Shown: positions 46,337 through 55,384, counted from the first letter of the stretch. The stretch is DNA of 64,000 nucleotides from Ruminiclostridium cellobioparum subsp. termitidis CT1112 (GCF_000350485.1 NZ_AORV01000044.1:1-64000), one strand, 5' to 3'. Numbers and translations: made by a program. The notes: generated from the sequence alone by a model not told the origin.

Positions 46337-47449
46337 TCACCTGTATAAATTTACAATGCTATGCATTTTATCCCATTTATTTTCCATATCCTCAACCATC
46401 TTGAACTGTGTCCTGCATCTGTCCAGATTGTGCTCTTCCCTGTGTATCTTAAAATAAACATCCCCGCTGAGGTAGTCGGTCAAGAACCGTATCCCGCACT
46501 CAAGGGTCATCAGTTTAGCACTCAAGGGCAAAAGCTCAACCTCGGTATCTGTCAGCACTTCCCGGGTTGCATCCAGATAACCGTTGGTGTATTTCTCAAA
46601 AAGTCTCAGGTCCATACATACTTTTGACAGATCCCGTTCATCCTCGTCGGCCGGATTTGTTCCCGAGCGTATGGCATCCCCAAAATCGTAGAGGGCAGAA
46701 CCGGGCATTACGGTATCCAGATCCACCACGCAGATACCCTCTCCCGTCTCATCATCAATCATTACGTTATTGAATTTTGTGTCATTGTGGGTAACTCTTA
46801 CCGGAAGCTTGCCGTTTTGAAGCAATTCAACTATTTTACCGGTTTCTTCTGCCCTTTTGTTCGCAAACTCGATTTCGGTCTTTACTTTTACTGCTCTGCC
46901 GAAGGCATCTGCCTTTACAGCCTCTGAAAAAGCCTGGAACCTTTTCCTTGTATTATGGAAATCCGGTATTACTTCATACAGGGAATCGGCTTTAAAGTCC
47001 TCCAGCAGATTCTGAAACCTGCCGAAAGCATTGCCTGCATTGTACAGGTGCTCCTCATTTTCAACTATCTGATAAGTTCTCGCACCTTCGATAAATTCAT
47101 ATGCCCGCCAGTACTTGTTATCTCCTGTCCTTAAAAAGCTTTTCCCGGTGACTGTATATACCAGATTGAGCGTTTGTCTCCGGTAATCGCTCCCCCTTGA
47201 TATGAGCTTCTGTTTGAGATGGTTGGTAACCTTCTCAATATTGCTCATGAGCTGTTCAGGATTTTTAAATATATTAGTGTTGATTCTCTGCAGTATATAC
47301 CTGTGCTGCGTACCGTCATTTTTCCTGAAGCTTGCCGCATAGGTATCATTGATGTGGCCGAAGCCATAGGGAATGGCATCTATGAATTCACCGTCAAACC
47401 GGAAACCGGCAACTATTCCTTTGAAATCAATTTCTGCTTTATCAGGCAT
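46337..47449 (-). CDS. nahK: APH-family sugar kinase, N-acetylhexosamine 1-kinase type
   Basis: A 370-residue kinase of the aminoglycoside phosphotransferase fold. The catalytic loop is VTHNDTKFNNVMID and the metal-binding aspartate is in VVDLDTVMPG; IPYGFGHINDTYAA is the nucleotide-binding start. Bifidobacterial NahK/LnpB enzymes of this form phosphorylate GlcNAc/GalNAc at C1. It overlaps the nucleotidyltransferase gene by 8 bases and is followed upstream by galE, which supports hexosamine 1-phosphate salvage. Substrate is inferred. Confidence 0.82.
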   Translation of the reverse strand: MPDKAEIDFKGIVAGFRFDGEFIDAIPYGFGHINDTYAASFRKNDGTQHRYILQRINTNIFKNPEQLMSNIEKVTNHLKQKLISRGSDYRRQTLNLVYTVTGKSFLRTGDNKYWRAYEFIEGARTYQIVENEEHLYNAGNAFGRFQNLLEDFKADSLYEVIPDFHNTRKRFQAFSEAVKADAFGRAVKVKTEIEFANKRAEETGKIVELLQNGKLPVRVTHNDTKFNNVMIDDETGEGICVVDLDTVMPGSALYDFGDAIRSGTNPADEDERDLSKVCMDLRLFEKYTNGYLDATREVLTDTEVELLPLSAKLMTLECGIRFLTDYLSGDVYFKIHREEHNLDRCRTQFKMVEDMENKWDKMHSIVNLYR

Positions 47450-48377
47450 TTTTTAAATCCTCCCAGAGATTTTTCGGATATTTGTGGGAGAAAACCATAT
47501 CTCCTATGGATTTCTTAACAACAGGCTTATCTTCCTGATAGGTCACCCCGTACCACTTGTCAGGGGTAGAAAGTACTTTGACATCAGCTTTTCCCGATTT
47601 AATGAGACTGTCTACAACAGTCGGGAGGAAAAACTCCGCTTTTAAAATATTCTCCCTGCTGTTTTTCAGGAATATGGGGAACTGTTCTTCAAGCTCATTG
47701 AAAAAGCTGGGATTGAATCCCCAGGTATTCATTGAAACAACACTTCCCTCAGGTATCAATATCCAATTCCGGTCATCCTCGGTATATTTGGTCTCACTTC
47801 CGAATTTCATGATTTTGGTTCTTTCATGGATATCTACAAGATTTCCGGAGGCATCCGCATTGCAAACCCCTCTTGCCACATGTCCGTGCTCGGTCAATGT
47901 GTTCTCAAGTATGAAACCTACCATGCAGTATTTATATTTGTCTTCCCGGTCATCATTATTTGACAGAAAATCGTTTAGAAGCCTGTAAGTGTCGGCTCCG
48001 TAAAAATCATCTGCATTTATTACGGCAAACGGTGTTTTAACCGCCGATTTTGCACTCAGGACCGCATGTCCCGTCCCCCATGGTTTTACTCTGCCTTCCG
48101 GTACTGCAAATCCCGAGGGAACATTGTCAATATTCTGATAGACATATTCAACGTCAATGAGTCCTTCAATTTTTTTACCGATAACTTCACGGAAGGTTTC
48201 TTCGATTTCCTCTTTTATTATGAATACTACTTTGCTGAAACCGGCCTTTATTGCGTCATATATTGAATATTCCATTATGATTTCACCGTTGGGCCCCACC
48301 GGATCGATCTGCTTCAATCCGCCATACCTGCTCCCCATACCGGCAGCCATTATTACTAAAGTTGTTTTATTGTTCAT
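47442..48377 (-). CDS. Sugar-1-phosphate nucleotidyltransferase
   Basis: A 311-residue NTP-transferase fold enzyme. The signature VIMAAGMGSRYGGLKQIDPVG is at the N terminus and AVINADDFYG holds the metal aspartates. It ends TPDKWYGVTYQEDK. Between a NahK-like kinase and GalE it probably makes a UDP-sugar from hexosamine- or hexose-1-phosphate plus UTP. The mechanism is pyrophosphorylase rather than the GalT exchange reaction. Confidence 0.82.
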   Translation of the reverse strand: MNNKTTLVIMAAGMGSRYGGLKQIDPVGPNGEIIMEYSIYDAIKAGFSKVVFIIKEEIEETFREVIGKKIEGLIDVEYVYQNIDNVPSGFAVPEGRVKPWGTGHAVLSAKSAVKTPFAVINADDFYGADTYRLLNDFLSNNDDREDKYKYCMVGFILENTLTEHGHVARGVCNADASGNLVDIHERTKIMKFGSETKYTEDDRNWILIPEGSVVSMNTWGFNPSFFNELEEQFPIFLKNSRENILKAEFFLPTVVDSLIKSGKADVKVLSTPDKWYGVTYQEDKPVVKKSIGDMVFSHKYPKNLWEDLKNA

Positions 48378-48452
48378 CTGCTATTCCTCCTTTGACCTGT
48401 GCGGTTGCTTTGGGTAAATAAATATGTTCCTGCAGAAATTCGGTATAACTGT

Positions 48453-49466
48453 TTATTTGTATCCTTCCGGATTTTGCGACTGCCATCTCCAGGAATCTGC
48501 ACACATCTCATCAATCCCCTTTTCAGCAACCCAGTTCAATTCAATTCTTGCCCTGTCGGTGCAAGCATAACAGGCTGCTATATCACCGGGCCTTCTTTCA
48601 ACTATTTTATAGGGGATATCCTTTCCGCAGGCTTTCGAAAACGCCCGGATCATCTGAAGTACACTATACCCGGTTCCGGTGCCCAGGTTGTATGGCCTGA
48701 TCCCTATATGATCCTTCGCAAGCTTTTCAATTGCCTTTACATGACCTTTTGCAAGATCCACTACATGTATATAGTCCCTGACTCCGGTACCGTCCGCAGT
48801 ATCATAGTCATTCCCGAACACCTGCACTTCCTTGTGCTTTCCAACTGCAACCTGTGTTATATACGGAATCAGATTGTTCGGTATTCCGTTGGGATCCTCA
48901 CCGATTGTACCGCTTATATGGGCACCTATCGGATTAAAATATCTCAAAAGGGCAATATTCCAGGTATTATCGGCAAAATGGAGATCTTTCAATATGTCTT
49001 CGATCATAAGTTTAGTTTTACCATAGGGATTGGTTGCCGACAGTGAGAACTCCTCGGATATGGGCACACTGACCGGATCACCGTAAACGGTAGCCGACGA
49101 ACTGAACACCAGATTTTTCACTCCGTATTTCTGCATCAACTCACATAAAACAAAGGTTCCGGTCAAATTGTTGTGATAATATTTCAAAGGTATCGAAACC
49201 GATTCCCCAACCGCCTTTAGGCCGGCAAAATGGATAACGCAATCAATGTTTTCATCAATAAATACTTTTTCAAGGGATTCCCTGTCCAGCAAATCCAGTT
49301 TATAAAACTTAACGTTCTTACCGGTTATTTTTTTTACCCTTTCAACTGCTGTTTCCTTGCTGTTGCATAAATTGTCTGCGATAATGACCTCGTAACCGGC
49401 CATAAGCAGTTCGACACATGTATGAGTGCCTATATACCCGGCTCCGCCGGTAACTAATACTCCCAT
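48453..49466 (-). CDS. galE: UDP-glucose 4-epimerase
   Basis: A 337-residue short-chain dehydrogenase fold epimerase interconverting UDP-Glc and UDP-Gal (and perhaps the N-acetyl forms). NAD-binding [15 protein letters not shown], the catalytic SSSATVYG (Ser) and YGKTKLMIE (Tyr-Lys) are present. It is the first gene of the three-gene operon. Its start codon is the ATG of a type A repeat. Confidence 0.95.
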   Translation of the reverse strand: MGVLVTGGAGYIGTHTCVELLMAGYEVIIADNLCNSKETAVERVKKITGKNVKFYKLDLLDRESLEKVFIDENIDCVIHFAGLKAVGESVSIPLKYYHNNLTGTFVLCELMQKYGVKNLVFSSSATVYGDPVSVPISEEFSLSATNPYGKTKLMIEDILKDLHFADNTWNIALLRYFNPIGAHISGTIGEDPNGIPNNLIPYITQVAVGKHKEVQVFGNDYDTADGTGVRDYIHVVDLAKGHVKAIEKLAKDHIGIRPYNLGTGTGYSVLQMIRAFSKACGKDIPYKIVERRPGDIAACYACTDRARIELNWVAEKGIDEMCADSWRWQSQNPEGYK

Positions 49467-49525
49467 ATTTAACCTCCATGAGCCATTCTATGGCTTTGAG
49501 CCGCCATAGCGGCCACAAAAATAAT
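49464..49525 (-). repeat. Type A hairpin-SD repeat, copy 4 (before galE)
   Basis: In minus-strand order: ATTATTTTTGTG, stem GCCGC-TATG-GCGGC, TCAA, stem AGCCAT-AGA-ATGGCT, CATGGAGGTTAAAT and the galE ATG. The spacing from GGAGG to ATG is one base longer than in copies 1, 3 and 5. Confidence 0.75.
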
Positions 49526-49624
49526 AATGAAATTGTTTACTGTATTTATAGTGTATAATTAATTGAGCAAAATGTATTTATAATTTTTAATCATTTTCTT
49601 ATAATAAATCATATAAATACCAAC

Positions 49625-49766
49625 TAGTAGTCTGTAACATCTAAAACCTATATTGTCCGGCGAGGAAAATTTTTTCGGAACAAGGCGGCGGATGGCGGAA
49701 TAACCGCTTTATTCCAACTGACGACAACCGTCGGCAATATATGAATTTAGATGTTACAGACTGCTA
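49625..49766. mobile_element. MITE-like element with TA flanks
   Basis: A 142-base element including flanking TA dinucleotides. The ends are 18-20-base inverted repeats: GTAGTCTGTAACATCTAAA on the left and TTTAGATGTTACAGACTGC on the right, differing at one position. The inverted repeat extends imperfectly inward (CCTATATTG / CAATATATG). No ORF is inside. TA flanks and short size suggest a non-autonomous relative of IS630/Tc1-mariner elements. It lies between galE and the AraC gene. Confidence 0.7.
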
Positions 49767-49842
49767 AATTGCACAGTAAATATTTTATACAATATGGTTG
49801 AATAAAACAACCTCACGGTAATAAATCAGACAGGGGCCTATT
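49767..49842. other. AraC gene upstream region
   Basis: AT-rich DNA between the MITE-like element and the AraC-type start. It contains the ribosome site AGGGGCC. No clear promoter hexamers are assigned. Confidence 0.35.
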
Positions 49843-51036
49843 ATGAATCAAATAGAAAATATAAATTACACCAGCATATTAAAATATGGGACCATCGTTT
49901 ATGACGGTTTTGACAGCGCAATAAATGATATTGACAATTGCGGCTGCCGGCCTGGCTGCTCCGTTCACCAGGTTACCGTTAATATCAAGGACATATACAG
50001 CCTTTGCCGGCATGAAGGCAAAGTCGCAATGGATATTGTAAGCGGACTGGCTCTCCTGTACCTGACAGTTTCACCTGAAGAAAAAGGCTGCTTCTATTTG
50101 CTGGATAAACCCATTGTATTGAATCCGGGAGTTTATTACAATATAATTTCACTCTACGGAAGCTGCTGCTGTATACTGGCCTGCTCCGGCCAGGGAGAAA
50201 AAGTCCAGGTGCCAGCTCCCATAGAAGGTCCCCTGGGAATGTCCTCCAAAATAAATATATCCAAAATACATACCCTCTTTTATCAGGAGAAGGAGAAAGG
50301 CTTTAATTTCAAGGGTGAAGCCCATGATTTTCTGGAACTCACATATATAGACAAGGGTAGGATGTATACTTCCATCGACGGCAGCACCATACAGGTGGGG
50401 CAGGGTGAAGTGGTGTTCTACGGCCGGGATCAGTTTCATTCCCAATGGTCCGATAATGATCAGACCGTATCCTTTATCACTCTCACATTTGATATGGACC
50501 TGTCGGCTCCGGTCCTATTCAATAAAAGCCATGCTGTCGACAATGATATGAAGGCCCTGCTCCAGAAAATCATATTTGAAAGGGAGAATAACTCTTTATA
50601 TTCCGAAGACTTGATATTGTGCTACCTTAAGGAATTTATCATCAAGCTGGTAAGAAATCTCCTTTTGGAAAAAGTAATTACACAGCAGGACAGTGATATA
50701 CGGAGCAGGATTGATAATACCATCATTGACAAATGTCTGGATTATATAGATAAACATATTGAAACAAGGGTTTCTGTTCCCGATATAGCTAGAAGTATTC
50801 CTATAAGCCCGTCCTATCTTTCACTGATCTTTAAGAAAAAAATGGGCATTACGGTTATTGACTATATAAATAACCTCCGGCTGGAAAAGAGCAAGGACCT
50901 AATAAATACAAGCAGCCTCAATTTCTCGCAGATATCCGAAAAACTGGGCTACTCGTCAATTCACTACTTTTCCAGGCAATTCAAGCTGAAGTACGGCATA
51001 AGTCCGTCGGAATATGCCAGGTCCATCAAGAGATAA
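49843..51036 (+). CDS. AraC family regulator with unusual N-terminal domain
   Basis: A 397-residue regulator. The C-terminal 100 residues are a double helix-turn-helix AraC domain (RVSVPDIARSIPISPSYLSLIFKKK; YSSIHYFSRQFKLKYGISPSEY). A cupin-like sensor lies at about 155-235 (FLELTYIDKGRMYTSIDG). The first 130 residues form an additional domain with clustered cysteines (DNCGCRPGC; GSCCCILACSG) that I do not recognise. It is divergent from galE and could regulate the NahK-GalE operon. Confidence 0.88.
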   Translation: MNQIENINYTSILKYGTIVYDGFDSAINDIDNCGCRPGCSVHQVTVNIKDIYSLCRHEGKVAMDIVSGLALLYLTVSPEEKGCFYLLDKPIVLNPGVYYNIISLYGSCCCILACSGQGEKVQVPAPIEGPLGMSSKINISKIHTLFYQEKEKGFNFKGEAHDFLELTYIDKGRMYTSIDGSTIQVGQGEVVFYGRDQFHSQWSDNDQTVSFITLTFDMDLSAPVLFNKSHAVDNDMKALLQKIIFERENNSLYSEDLILCYLKEFIIKLVRNLLLEKVITQQDSDIRSRIDNTIIDKCLDYIDKHIETRVSVPDIARSIPISPSYLSLIFKKKMGITVIDYINNLRLEKSKDLINTSSLNFSQISEKLGYSSIHYFSRQFKLKYGISPSEYARSIKR

Positions 51037-51939
51037 CTATTTTTTCAGCTGCTTGAGTATTTCGTCAAGCTGGTTTTTATTGTCACACCGCAGCATGGGT
51101 TCGAACAGGTCTCCTTTCTGTTCCACCCGCGCCGCAATATTCTTCAGCGTAAACATTTCAGGCCGTATTCTTCCCAGTTCACTCCATTCAATCGGTGTCG
51201 ACACCGCAGCGCTTTTCACCGCTCTGGCCGAATATGCCGTGATCATACTCTTCCCATGCCACATCTGTTGCCAGTCAAAGTATAACTTTCCTTCCCTGTT
51301 TTTCTTCATTCTCTCAATTGTGACCTTGCTGCTGAGTTTGTGGGTAAAATACTCAGCAAAGAACTCATTGAGCATTCTGGCAGTATCATAATCATACCTT
51401 GCCCCTGTAGGGATGAATATCTGAAGGCCGGTTGCGCCGGAAGTTTTTATAAAGGCTTTTATACCAAGGGCCAGCAGGGTTTCATGTATACTTCCCGCTA
51501 TCTCGGTTACGTCGTTAAAGGTGTTGCCCTCATCCGGGTCCAGGTCAAAAACCAGGCTTGACGGGTGGTCCGGCTTTTCATGTACATTAAAGCTGGTATG
51601 CAGCTCCAATGCAGCCTGAGTGCATAGCCATACCAGGGTTGCGGCAGAATTCAATGCGATATAGTTCTTATCGTTGAATTTGACGGTTTTAACCCACTCA
51701 GGCGTATTTACAGGCTTCTCCTTCTGAAAAAAGCTTTTGTCACCAATCCCGTGGGGATACCGTATGGAGGTCAGCATCCGGTTTTTGGCATGCCTTACTA
51801 CGTATGGCGCCAGCTTTGTCATAGTCTCAATAAATTCCAGCTTTGTAACATTGGCCTCGGGCCAATACAGCTTGTCCGGACTTTTAACATTTATTATTTT
51901 GCCTTCAATTTCCACCTTAATATCTGTAATTGTCTCCAT
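51037..51939 (-). CDS. LigD-type polymerase domain protein (NHEJ)
   Basis: A 300-residue stand-alone primase-polymerase of the LigD family, which fills ends during non-homologous end joining. Metal aspartates are in LVFDLDPDEG, with KTSGATGLQIFIP and the later FDWQQMWHGKSMITAYSARA segment typical of PolDom. It overlaps the ligase stop by one base and is last in the operon. In most bacteria this domain is fused to the ligase; here it is separate. Confidence 0.93.
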   Translation of the reverse strand: METITDIKVEIEGKIINVKSPDKLYWPEANVTKLEFIETMTKLAPYVVRHAKNRMLTSIRYPHGIGDKSFFQKEKPVNTPEWVKTVKFNDKNYIALNSAATLVWLCTQAALELHTSFNVHEKPDHPSSLVFDLDPDEGNTFNDVTEIAGSIHETLLALGIKAFIKTSGATGLQIFIPTGARYDYDTARMLNEFFAEYFTHKLSSKVTIERMKKNREGKLYFDWQQMWHGKSMITAYSARAVKSAAVSTPIEWSELGRIRPEMFTLKNIAARVEQKGDLFEPMLRCDNKNQLDEILKQLKK

Positions 51940-52913
51940 CAGTCAGTCAACACCTTTCCATCAGCCTCGTCCAGAGGCAAATTAGTGAATCCCAGTATCT
52001 TGGGATGCCTGAAATGCCCGTCATTTGACAGTTCCAGAAAACCTACCCAGCAGGTTATTGCCGGTACAGTCCAGGTCAGTTCGGTTCCGGTCATATCAAT
52101 ATCTGTAATTCCATCTGGTTCAAAAGGACACTCCCTCTGTACCAGTTCATCCCTATACTGCCTGAGCAGCTGCAAATCCTGACCTTTCAAGCCCAGTGAA
52201 GCCTTTCCCATGTAGAAAAGTTTTGTGCCTGCCCCGGCCCTTATGCCCATCAGGAGCGAATTGGGAAGCTTATCCTTCCACTGAATCCCCCCTATGACAC
52301 ACAGCATTTTCTTTGTGAACTTTGTCTTAAACCATTCTTCATGCTTTTTTCCCGGCAGATAATAACTGTTTAGTTTTTTTGAAACTATACCCTCCATGTT
52401 TTCAAGTTTCATATTTCCATAGAGTTCATTTCCATTTTCAAAGACCCGGGATAAAAACACGGTATTGCTGTTCTGTATGACAGGAGCCGCCGCCTCTTCC
52501 AGGATATCCTTTCTTTCCTGCAAGGCTGTCCTGGTAAGCTGCCGGCCATTGTACATCAATATATCGAAAAGCATATATTTTACAGGATAATTCCTTAAGT
52601 AATACTCAAGATTGCGTTTATTTTTTACAGTTTCTCTGACAAGAATGTTATGAAAGCTGGGGTACCCCCGGTTATCCTGAACAACAATTTCTCCGTCCAG
52701 CACCATGTCTTTTTCTCCAAGAGAGGTTTCAAGTATATTGAGTTCAGGATAGAAATCGGTTCTTTCATTTCCTTTCTTTGTATAAACCTTCATACTTCCT
52801 GATTGAAGGTAGATCATTCCACGTATGCCATCCCATTTGATTTCGTGAATATATCCAGGTCCCTGTTTGACTCCGGGAATGCTGACAGGTTCCATGGGGG
52901 GTATCCAATTCAC
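51939..52913 (-). CDS. ATP-dependent DNA ligase (LigD ligase domain)
   Basis: A 324-residue ATP-dependent ligase. The adenylated lysine is in YIHEIKWDGIRG, motif III is VLDGEIVV, motif IV is MEGIVSKKLN and motif V is EEWFKTKF. The OB fold is C-terminal (about 205-320). No phosphoesterase or polymerase domain is attached. It overlaps ku by 4 bases and the polymerase gene by 1 base, so the three are translationally coupled. Confidence 0.93.
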   Translation of the reverse strand: MNWIPPMEPVSIPGVKQGPGYIHEIKWDGIRGMIYLQSGSMKVYTKKGNERTDFYPELNILETSLGEKDMVLDGEIVVQDNRGYPSFHNILVRETVKNKRNLEYYLRNYPVKYMLFDILMYNGRQLTRTALQERKDILEEAAAPVIQNSNTVFLSRVFENGNELYGNMKLENMEGIVSKKLNSYYLPGKKHEEWFKTKFTKKMLCVIGGIQWKDKLPNSLLMGIRAGAGTKLFYMGKASLGLKGQDLQLLRQYRDELVQRECPFEPDGITDIDMTGTELTWTVPAITCWVGFLELSNDGHFRHPKILGFTNLPLDEADGKVLTD

Positions 52914-53869
52914 GACTTGACAGTTTCCTTTGTTTTTCTTGTCTTTTTCTTAGTTTTCTCTTCTCCGGTATCCCCTGATCCCTTTTGTACCCCGGGCAGA
53001 TCTGTATTTTCTTTTTCCTGATCCATAACCTCTGCTTTTTTTCTGCCCCTGGCAGCAGTTTTTTTACCGGTCCCGTCAACAGCTTCGGTATTGTCCTTAT
53101 TGTCCTTTGACATCTGTATGCTCTGTTTCAAGGCCTCCATCAGGCTGACAATGTTTTCCTTATCCGTTTCCTTCTTAACAACGAAGTCCTTGCCTTCAAC
53201 CTTTGCATTGATTTTTTCCAGAAGTCTTTCCCGGTAATTGTCATGGTACTTATCCGGGTCAAATGCCGTGGTCAGATTGTCAATCAGCTGGGCAGCCATA
53301 TCCAGTTCCGCCTCGGTTGTCTGGAGATTTTCAGGCACTCCCGGCACCTGTTTTGAATCCCTTACCTCATCGGGGTAAAATATGGTTTCCAGAACCAGAA
53401 CATTGTTGTATACCCTGATTACCGCAAGGGATTCACGGTCTCTGATGGTTATTTTTGCAACCGCGATCCTCTTTTTACCGTTGAGTGCCTCCCTTAAAAG
53501 AGTATAGGCCTTTCCTCCGGTTTCTTGGGGACCTAAAAAGTAAGTCTTGTCAAAATATATGGGATCGATCTCTTCAAGTTTAACGAAATCCAGTATTTCT
53601 ACGCTTTTTTCACTCTTTACCTCTATGGATTCAAAATCCTCCTCGGTCAGAATGACAAATTTGCCCGGCTCGTATTCGTAGCCCCTGACTATATCTTCGG
53701 GCTGGACATCCTTGTTGCATGCCGGGCAGGTTTTTTTGTACTTCACCGGTGTATGACATTCCTTATGGATGTATTTGAACCTTATATCCTTGTCCTCGGT
53801 GGCCGTAAACATTTTAACAGGTATATTTACCAGACCGAAGCTTATCGAACCCTTCCAAACTGTGTGCAT
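52910..53869 (-). CDS. ku: Ku DNA-end-binding protein
   Basis: A 319-residue bacterial Ku homodimer subunit that encircles broken DNA ends and recruits LigD. It begins TVWKGSISFGLVNIPVKMF. The core is followed by a zinc-like CHTP...CPACNK insert and the C-terminal Lys-rich tail (KKTRKTKETVKS), which binds DNA and ligase. ATG 53869 lies 5 bases after GGGAGG within a type A repeat. Confidence 0.96.
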   Translation of the reverse strand: MHTVWKGSISFGLVNIPVKMFTATEDKDIRFKYIHKECHTPVKYKKTCPACNKDVQPEDIVRGYEYEPGKFVILTEEDFESIEVKSEKSVEILDFVKLEEIDPIYFDKTYFLGPQETGGKAYTLLREALNGKKRIAVAKITIRDRESLAVIRVYNNVLVLETIFYPDEVRDSKQVPGVPENLQTTEAELDMAAQLIDNLTTAFDPDKYHDNYRERLLEKINAKVEGKDFVVKKETDKENIVSLMEALKQSIQMSKDNKDNTEAVDGTGKKTAARGRKKAEVMDQEKENTDLPGVQKGSGDTGEEKTKKKTRKTKETVKS

Positions 53870-53921
53870 ATTAACCTCCCAAGCCATATTATGGCTTTGA
53901 GCCGCATAGCGGCCACAAACT
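53867..53921 (-). repeat. Type A hairpin-SD repeat, copy 5 (before ku)
   Basis: In minus-strand order: AGTTTGTG, stem GCCGC-TAT-GCGGC, TCAA, stem AGCCAT-AAT-ATGGCT, TGGGAGGTTAAT and the ku ATG. It is nearly identical to copy 1 apart from the compensatory stem change and loops. Confidence 0.8.
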
Positions 53922-53981
53922 GAACTTCATTGTTGTTATCAGTATTTTTCGTATAAAAAATTTTATTATGCGCGTTAATAT

Positions 53982-54011
53982 TTTACTGACGGCCGCTGCA
54001 TATGTTATAAT
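53982..54011 (+). promoter_or_regulatory. Promoter of the FmdB-type gene
   Basis: TTTACT (53982-53987), an 18-base spacer and TATAAT (54006-54011), 40 bases before the start codon. Confidence 0.6.
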
Positions 54012-54051
54012 TTAGTCAAATATAAATTAAATTCATGAGGAGTTATATGAA

Positions 54052-54267
54052 ATGCCTTTTTATGATCTGAAATGTCCCAAATGTGGTAGTGAATTCAATG
54101 TTATGGCTAAAATGAGTGAGCGTGAGAATAATCAGATAAATTGTCCCGACTGCGGTAACAATCAATTGGAAACTGTTTTTAAGAGTGTAAATATAATACA
54201 GTCCAGAAAATCGGACAGTTCCGACTGCCCCAACAGACATGTGTGCGGAGGCTGCTGCAGCCATTAA
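54052..54267 (+). CDS. FmdB-type zinc-ribbon protein
   Basis: A 71-residue protein beginning MPFYDLKCPKCGSEF with a second CPDCG knuckle, the FmdB/CxxC regulatory-protein family. The C terminus is unusually Cys/His-rich (CPNRHVCGGCCSH). AGGAG lies upstream of ATG 54052. The FmdB family was named from an amidase regulator, but for most members the function is unknown. It is a single plus-strand gene divergent from ku. Confidence 0.8.
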   Translation: MPFYDLKCPKCGSEFNVMAKMSERENNQINCPDCGNNQLETVFKSVNIIQSRKSDSSDCPNRHVCGGCCSH

Positions 54268-54275
54268 TATATACA

Positions 54276-54339
54276 CAAAAAAACAAGGTATCTTATTATA
54301 GCAGATAACTGCCGGATAATTAAATCCTAATAAGATACC
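54276..54339 (-). terminator. Terminator of the GerM-like gene
   Basis: The minus strand has GGTATCTTATTA, a 29-base loop with an internal pairing, TAATAAGATACC, then TTGTTTTTTTG. It follows the GerM-type gene and lies convergent to the FmdB-type gene. Confidence 0.75.
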
Positions 54340-54365
54340 CTGGTATATCTGATAAGGGTGTGTAT

Positions 54366-55244
54366 TTATTCAAGCAATTCAGAATCTATTTCTATATCGG
54401 AATTGGTCTTCTGATCCTTTTCAGGGTTTTGTTTAGTCGGATTTTCTTTCGTTGGATTTTCTTTTACAGGGTTTTCCTTTGTGGGATTATCCTTTATATT
54501 GCTGTTATCCGGATTATTCTTATTAGTATTACTCTTATCCATATTGCTTTTCTCTGTATTACTTTTATTTTCCGTATTGTTCTTATTTATATCGGATTGA
54601 TTTAAGTTGCCCTTTGATGCACTATCCTCGTCAAGCTTAATTACATCCTGTTCTTCCGGTTGGGAAGTGATCAGATAAGCCGATCTTGGAAAGGCCACAT
54701 CCAACTGGTAGCTGCCTTTGAATTCCTTATTGACCTTTCCGTCAATTTTAAACTGGACTGATTTTACATCCTTTAGTTCTGTAAGAGTATTTACAATGGA
54801 ATACAATGTAAGCTGCTCATTCTTCTTTCCGCCCTTGTGCTTATCTATAAAATCCTTTGACAGATCCACAGTAGCAATGCCTTCTTTTATTGATACATTT
54901 GAATGGACTTTGGTCTCCTGGGGAATTGTGGCCTGAAGCAGGCTTCCTTTTGCAGGTCCGCTGATGAGCTCTTTAACAAGAACCGTTGCCAGGTTGTCAT
55001 TTCCTTTTGCCACTTCGGCATTATCTATATATCTGGTTTCAGGTGCAAGTTTACCTTGTTCATTTATAAAATACAGTTTACAGGGAGTTTTATCCTTTAA
55101 TTCACCGGCTTGATTTTCACCCAGCGAAACACTACTTGCAGGAGTTAATTCATCAATACCCGAGCTTTCATCGGTAGAGCCGCATCCGGCAAACAAAGTC
55201 ATGGTGATTACACACACTAAGATTAAACTAAATATTTTTCGCAT
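54366..55244 (-). CDS. GerMN-domain lipoprotein with repetitive tail
   Basis: About 292 residues. The signal peptide ends at the lipobox LFAGC. One GerMN domain follows at about 50-180 (KLYFINEQGKLAPETRYID; GIATVDLSKDFIDKHKGG; YSIVNTLTELKDVKSVQFKIDGK). The last 75 residues are an Asn/Lys/Ser/Pro repeat region built from NKSN-type and NPTKE-type units, probably extended and solvent exposed. GerM proteins act in spore peptidoglycan assembly and germination. ATG 55244 follows GAGGTG. Confidence 0.82.
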   Translation of the reverse strand: MRKIFSLILVCVITMTLFAGCGSTDESSGIDELTPASSVSLGENQAGELKDKTPCKLYFINEQGKLAPETRYIDNAEVAKGNDNLATVLVKELISGPAKGSLLQATIPQETKVHSNVSIKEGIATVDLSKDFIDKHKGGKKNEQLTLYSIVNTLTELKDVKSVQFKIDGKVNKEFKGSYQLDVAFPRSAYLITSQPEEQDVIKLDEDSASKGNLNQSDINKNNTENKSNTEKSNMDKSNTNKNNPDNSNIKDNPTKENPVKENPTKENPTKQNPEKDQKTNSDIEIDSELLE

Positions 55245-55384
55245 CTTTGACACCTCACATAAAAATGTTAAAGCAAATAATATGAATATTCATCCTTACA
55301 CAACTATTTCTATGCCCAAGCTTTATCAAGTATTCTACCTTGTCAGATTTTTTTATAACTTTTAATAAAAATATCAAAGTATAT

